Positions 60,923 through 64,000 of a stretch of DNA of 64,000 nt are shown here, piece by piece. The translations under genes were made by a program, and so were the position numbers. This stretch comes from Gudongella sp046224405 (GTDB taxonomy: Bacteria; Bacillota; Clostridia; Tissierellales; Tissierellaceae): the NCBI RefSeq assembly GCF_046224405.1, contig NZ_JBJXRK010000010.1, positions 5,495 to 69,494 of the forward strand, in the 5' to 3' direction. The notes under the pieces are model-generated. The model made no database searches and was not told the origin of the DNA. It saw nothing but the letters and a program-made list of their open reading frames with translations. The stretch's first letter is position 1, and each line of letters begins with the position of its first letter.

Positions 60923-61150
60923 ATGACCACTATGAAAGCTGAGAAACACAAAATGCAGAAGGAAATCTGGCTCAAACGGGTTAGGGACCATAAGGAAAGT
61001 GGACTGTCTATCAGGCAGTGGTGCAGGGATAATGATTTGCCTGAATCGATGTACTACTACTGGTTGAGAGTCATAAGACAGGAGTCTCTCATACAGGCAG
61101 GCACACTTGCTGTAACAGGAAAAACTGAATTTGTGGTGTGGACCTCATAA
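60923..61150 (+). pseudogene. IS66 TnpA (accessory protein), truncated
   Basis: 75 residues. EIWLKRVRDHKESGLSIRQWCRDNDLPESMYYYWLRVIRQ is the IS66 TnpA helix-turn-helix segment (here given as position 15-55). The family protein is usually 100 or more residues; the C-terminal part is missing and replaced by a short unrelated tail (VVWTS). AGGGGG precedes the ATG. Confidence 0.75.
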
Positions 61151-61352
61151 ATTATTTCCAACAGAAATTTGCAGTATACGCACCAGAATTTTGTGACTAA
61201 TAATCTGAAAAAACTAGCACATATGGGAAATAATGGGATTTCAAACATGGGTTAGAGTCAAAAAATTCAGGATGTAATAGGTGGGAACTAAAAAAGAGCA
61301 TGACAATAAACCCTATAATATAGGGTTGGATAATATTAGATAAGCGTATAGT
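61151..61352. other. Short spacer between IS66 remnant and DDE transposase
   Basis: No gene. A perfect 8-bp hairpin AACCCTAT / ATAGGGTT lies at 61309-61327. The stop codon of the transposase lies in TTTACGCAACTTTTTTG, whose TTACGCA core recurs inverted at about 62541-62547, possibly marking the ends of that insertion sequence. Confidence 0.35.
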
Positions 61353-62459
61353 TTACGCAACTTTTTTGTAGGTATGGTACAGACCACCAAGAATCTCTTT
61401 TGGAATCATCTTACCCTCGGTAAATTTAGATTCAGGGTATTCTGGGGAGGGGATCGGTGTTGTACAGTCAATGCCTTGGTGAGTCCTGTTTGTGTTGTAA
61501 TATTCATATACATATTCCTTCATAAGCCTATGAAGATGGATCTCATTGACGGGAATAACGTGGTCAGTCAATTCTCTTCGGATACTTCCTATGGATCTTT
61601 CGGCTATTCCATTTTGCCAGGGAGATCTATACGATATTCTTTTAGACTTGATATCTGAGGAACTCAAGAATTCCTGGAAGTCCTCGGATACAAAGACTGG
61701 ATCATTATCATGGATTAGATACTTGGGCTTATTATCATAGGGGGTTGCTTCCCTAAACTGCTGCTTCAGCCATATGGTGTTCGGATTGTATGTAACACCA
61801 AAATGTTCAATTTTTCTTGTATCATGATTGATTATTATCAGTATATAAAGAATCTTAAAGGTCAGTGTGGGAACAGTGAAGAAGTCCATTGCCCAAATTT
61901 CCTTATGGTTTTTCAGGAAGGTTTTCCATGACTGAACCTGCTTTTCAGTGGGTGGTTTCCTGGGGTCTTGACCAAGTATCTGTCGGATCTTGTTTGCACA
62001 GGGGACATCGGTGTAGTTCATGTTTATTAGCAGTTCATGGATTTTCTCGGCACTCATAAGAGGGTTCTTTGTATGTATTGATTTAATAAGTTCCTTTGTC
62101 TTGTTGGACATCTTAGGTCTGCCAACAGGTTTGGACTTTTTCCACCAATGTTTCCTGAAGGCTGTCTTATGCCAGTTTAGTACAGTTCTAGTTGTTACAT
62201 GCAATGGCAGCTTTTGCCAAGGCTTGTAGTGCTTGGAAAGGAGAACCCAATATTGTTGATGGGCTATACTAGTTCTAGGTTTTGGAAGATTTTTCTTTTC
62301 AAACAGCCTTTCGTAATAGGCGAGCTGCATTCTCAGTACTACATTTTCCTTTTCCTTGTGAGCATCTGATTTTAACTTGGCACATAGAGTCCAGAATAAT
62401 ATACTCAACCAATCTCTAAAATAAGATGTTAATGCTTTTAAAACTCTCAAATTTACCAC
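61353..62459 (-). CDS. DDE (rve-type) transposase of an insertion sequence
   Basis: 368 residues, complete. An N-terminal helix-turn-helix region (about 60-165) is followed by an integrase core with the DDE triad: Asp192 (WAMDFFTVPT), Asp253 (HDNDPVF) and Glu287 (NGIAERSIGS). The C-terminal YNTNRTHQGIDCTTPI is typical of IS3/IS481-like and related single-ORF integrase-type transposases. I cannot name the IS family firmly. It lies opposite to the polysaccharide operon and is not obviously decayed. Confidence 0.85.
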   Translation of the reverse strand: MVNLRVLKALTSYFRDWLSILFWTLCAKLKSDAHKEKENVVLRMQLAYYERLFEKKNLPKPRTSIAHQQYWVLLSKHYKPWQKLPLHVTTRTVLNWHKTAFRKHWWKKSKPVGRPKMSNKTKELIKSIHTKNPLMSAEKIHELLINMNYTDVPCANKIRQILGQDPRKPPTEKQVQSWKTFLKNHKEIWAMDFFTVPTLTFKILYILIIINHDTRKIEHFGVTYNPNTIWLKQQFREATPYDNKPKYLIHDNDPVFVSEDFQEFLSSSDIKSKRISYRSPWQNGIAERSIGSIRRELTDHVIPVNEIHLHRLMKEYVYEYYNTNRTHQGIDCTTPIPSPEYPESKFTEGKMIPKEILGGLYHTYKKVA

Positions 62460-62559
62460 TCCTCCTTCTTTGAAACAATATTAGGTAGGATTTTAACATA
62501 AATGGTAAAATCAGTCAATTGTTACTCAAGATGGCGAAAAATGCGTAAGGAGCTGTGAT

Positions 62560-63156
62560 ATGAACAACATAATTTTAGACTACTGTGTTTCTCTGGTAAA
62601 CCTTTATGGTATTGTTAGCCTTGATAGAATTGTTCATACTTATAATCTGCAAAATGAAGACCAAATAAGCCTTGGTGATCTTAAGGATGAGGTTGAGAAA
62701 AATGAGGACTACCTGAGGGATAACCTTGTTATTGTTGAGAATAATGAACTGGTTGCCATTGAGATTATCATGCTAGGAGATTATGATAAGGAAAAGGGAT
62801 ATAAGGAGAACAAGCCTTATTACATTCCTGAAAGAGCAGAGTTACTAAAGTATAGAGACTATACATATTTTGAAAGGACATGTTCATACAAGGAACTTGT
62901 AGAATTCTTTGAGGGGTTATATAAAGACATATCAAGAGCTGAGGAGCTTGCAAATGAAGTAAGGATCTTCATAAGGTCTGCAGATGGGATGAAAAATCTC
63001 GGATATTTCTTTGAAGAAAGCAAATTGAAGCTTAAGGATATCAAGGATGCTGAAAAATTGATGGAATTAATCGGACGTCTTTCTAATAATACCAGAATGT
63101 GGGCTAATAATGGATTTACCCCAATTGAAATTGAAGAAATGGATGGTGAAAGTTAG
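62560..63156 (+). CDS. Unknown protein
   Basis: 198 residues. The N-terminal part (DYCVSLVNLYGIVSLDRIVHTYNLQNED) resembles the start of many clostridial SEC-C-linked proteins of unknown function, but the C-terminal Cys-rich SEC-C motif is absent. The rest is charged and helical, with no signal peptide or membrane helix. AAGGAG lies about 9 nt before the ATG. It sits between a transposase and a broken galU, so it may be a passenger or an old resident. No function is proposed. Confidence 0.6.
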   Translation: MNNIILDYCVSLVNLYGIVSLDRIVHTYNLQNEDQISLGDLKDEVEKNEDYLRDNLVIVENNELVAIEIIMLGDYDKEKGYKENKPYYIPERAELLKYRDYTYFERTCSYKELVEFFEGLYKDISRAEELANEVRIFIRSADGMKNLGYFFEESKLKLKDIKDAEKLMELIGRLSNNTRMWANNGFTPIEIEEMDGES

Positions 63157-63256
63157 GTTTTGCGATTAAACTTGATGTAATCGATCATGTATTCTGGTAA
63201 AATATTGTAAGAGAGTGATTTGGTTTTGTCATTACATATAATATGGGAGGTACAAA

Positions 63257-63871
63257 ATGAGAGTTAGGAAGGCAGTCATACCAGCAGCGGGATTGGGAAC
63301 AAGGTTTCTTCCTGCTACAAAGGCACAACCCAAAGAGATGCTACCAATTGTTGATAAGCCAACCCTTCAGTTTATTATTGAAGAGGCAGTTGCATCAGGG
63401 ATCGAGGAAATCCTAATTATTACAGGAAGGAACAAGTCATCCATAGAAAATCATTTTGATAAATCCGTTGAACTTGAGATGGAGCTTGAGAAGGCTGGTA
63501 AGGACGACTTACTTGAAGAAGTCAGAAAAATATCCGATCTGGTCAACATCCACTACATCAGGCAGAAGGAACCCCGTGGTCTTGGCCATGCCATCCATTG
63601 CGCCAAGAGCTTTATTGCCAACGAACCTTTTGCCGTTCTTTTAGGGGATGATATTGTACAGAACGATGGCAAACCATGCCTTAAGCAGATGATTGAGGCT
63701 TATGATGAATATAAGACCACCATACTTGGTGTTCAGGAGGTTCCTGATGGAGATGTTGACAAGTATGGGATAGTGGATGGAAAGCACATAGAAGACAGGA
63801 TCTACAAGGTAAAGAATCTAGTTGAAATGAATATTCTTGTGCGGCAGAGCCGCAGTTCCGGTGTGGCATGA
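63257..63871 (+). pseudogene. galU: galU copy 2, 3'-truncated by an insertion
   Basis: The first 190 residues match GalU (PAAGLGTRFLPATKAQPKEMLPIVD region, LLGDDIVQNDGKPCL, KYGIVDGKHIEDRIYKVKNLVE) and align well with the intact galU at 57459. After KNLVE, where the normal protein continues EKP and about 110 more residues, the frame runs into unrelated sequence (MNILVRQSRSSGVA) and stops. The break is near 63828. GGGAGGT precedes the ATG. The lost part includes the C-terminal dimer and substrate-site region, so this copy is probably inactive. Confidence 0.85.
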
Positions 63872-64000
63872 GCCACCTGTCCGGAACTACAGAGCCACTT
63901 TGATTACTCGCTTAATCTTTTATCGAGTCCGTAGACTTCTCTCATAGAAAGATCTTTTGCCGGATTAATTGACTCGATATTGATTCTGTAAGAGTCATGG
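63829..64000. mobile_element. End of an insertion sequence interrupting galU copy 2 (continues beyond window)
   Basis: Starts where galU homology ends. It contains two hairpins: GCGGC-aga-GCCGC (63842-63854) and AGTTCCGG...TCCGGAACT (about 63854-63890), then the 3' end of a minus-strand reading frame. Family not identified. Confidence 0.55.
63904..64000 (-). CDS. C-terminal end of a probable transposase (5' part outside window)
   Basis: 31 residues open to the window edge on the minus strand, ending INPAKDLSMREVYGLDKRLSE then TAA. The position inside galU and the flanking hairpins suggest a transposase. No catalytic residue is in this part. Confidence 0.4.
   Translation of the reverse strand, partial: HDSYRINIESINPAKDLSMREVYGLDKRLSE

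Larger units (their letters stand above)
60798..61150 (+). mobile_element. IS66-family insertion sequence, left-end remnant
   Basis: GTAAGCGTCCC at 60798 matches the GTAA-starting terminal repeat typical of IS66 elements, followed by a shortened tnpA. The tnpB and tnpC (DDE transposase) genes and the right end are missing, so the element is dead. Confidence 0.65.

Noticed and set aside
1..64000. tRNA, rRNA, tmRNA or prophage genes
   Set aside because: None could be recognised in the gaps between genes by reading; a covariance search would be decisive.

Overview
The window looks like chromosomal DNA from an anaerobic, low-to-moderate-GC Firmicute of the Clostridia type. The signs are strong AGGAGG ribosome binding sites, TTG and GTG starts, Rho-independent terminators, a monomeric-type [FeFe] hydrogenase, a YgeY-like hydrolase, a FeoB-associated-like Cys-rich peptide and a sigma-54 activator of the amino-acid/peptide fermentation kind. 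I cannot name a genus from the sequence alone. No rRNA, tRNA or CRISPR array was seen.

Region 1 (1-13.5 kb) handles 2-hydroxy and 2-oxo acids. A LysR regulator is divergent from a glyoxylate-type D-2-hydroxyacid dehydrogenase, followed by an alanine-glyoxylate-type aminotransferase with its own promoter. A GntR/FCD regulator then precedes a compact operon (4.6-12.3 kb): three further D-2-hydroxyacid dehydrogenases, an RraA-fold aldolase-like protein, a DapA-family aldolase and a complete TctCBA tripartite carboxylate transporter. A perfect 33-bp palindrome lies at the GntR promoter, and its 17-bp core recurs at the operon promoter, so an autoregulated operator is likely. I infer uptake of a hydroxy-polycarboxylate, oxidation to a 4-hydroxy-2-oxo acid and aldol cleavage to pyruvate plus an oxo acid such as glyoxylate. 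The flanking aminotransferase, reductase and alanine dehydrogenase could then dispose of the products.

Region 2 (13.6-28.7 kb) holds a universal stress protein, a membrane-anchored protein with five tandem FMN-binding domains, a degraded Phd/Doc module, RidA, and a sigma-54 activator with a well-matched -24/-12 promoter in front of the next operon (NhaC-type antiporter and isoaspartyl dipeptidase). These are followed by an old-yellow-enzyme homologue, two near-identical SDR dehydrogenases, a phosphoribosyltransferase, a proline-iminopeptidase-like hydrolase and a DUF401-like membrane protein.

Region 3 (28.8-42.0 kb): on the minus strand lie an [FeFe] hydrogenase with a NuoF-tail/GltD-like partner, an ABC importer and an M20 hydrolase. 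On the plus strand lie purC-purF and purB-purA. A structured repeat precedes purC and purB and recurs twice elsewhere. Dispersed short repeats fill the intergenic spaces.

Region 4 (42.5-58.4 kb) is an AT-richer surface polysaccharide locus. It has a winged-helix regulator, an orphan pilin-like protein, a long leader with repeat copies exactly 200 bp apart, bacillosamine-type genes (PglE/PglC/PglD-like), glycosyltransferases, nucleotide-sugar dehydrogenases, a polymerase, a MurJ-type flippase and galU. Region 5 (58.4-64 kb) carries a DUF262/DUF1524 (GmrSD-like) protein, an IS66 remnant, a DDE transposase, an unknown protein, and a second galU truncated by what looks like another insertion sequence at the window edge.
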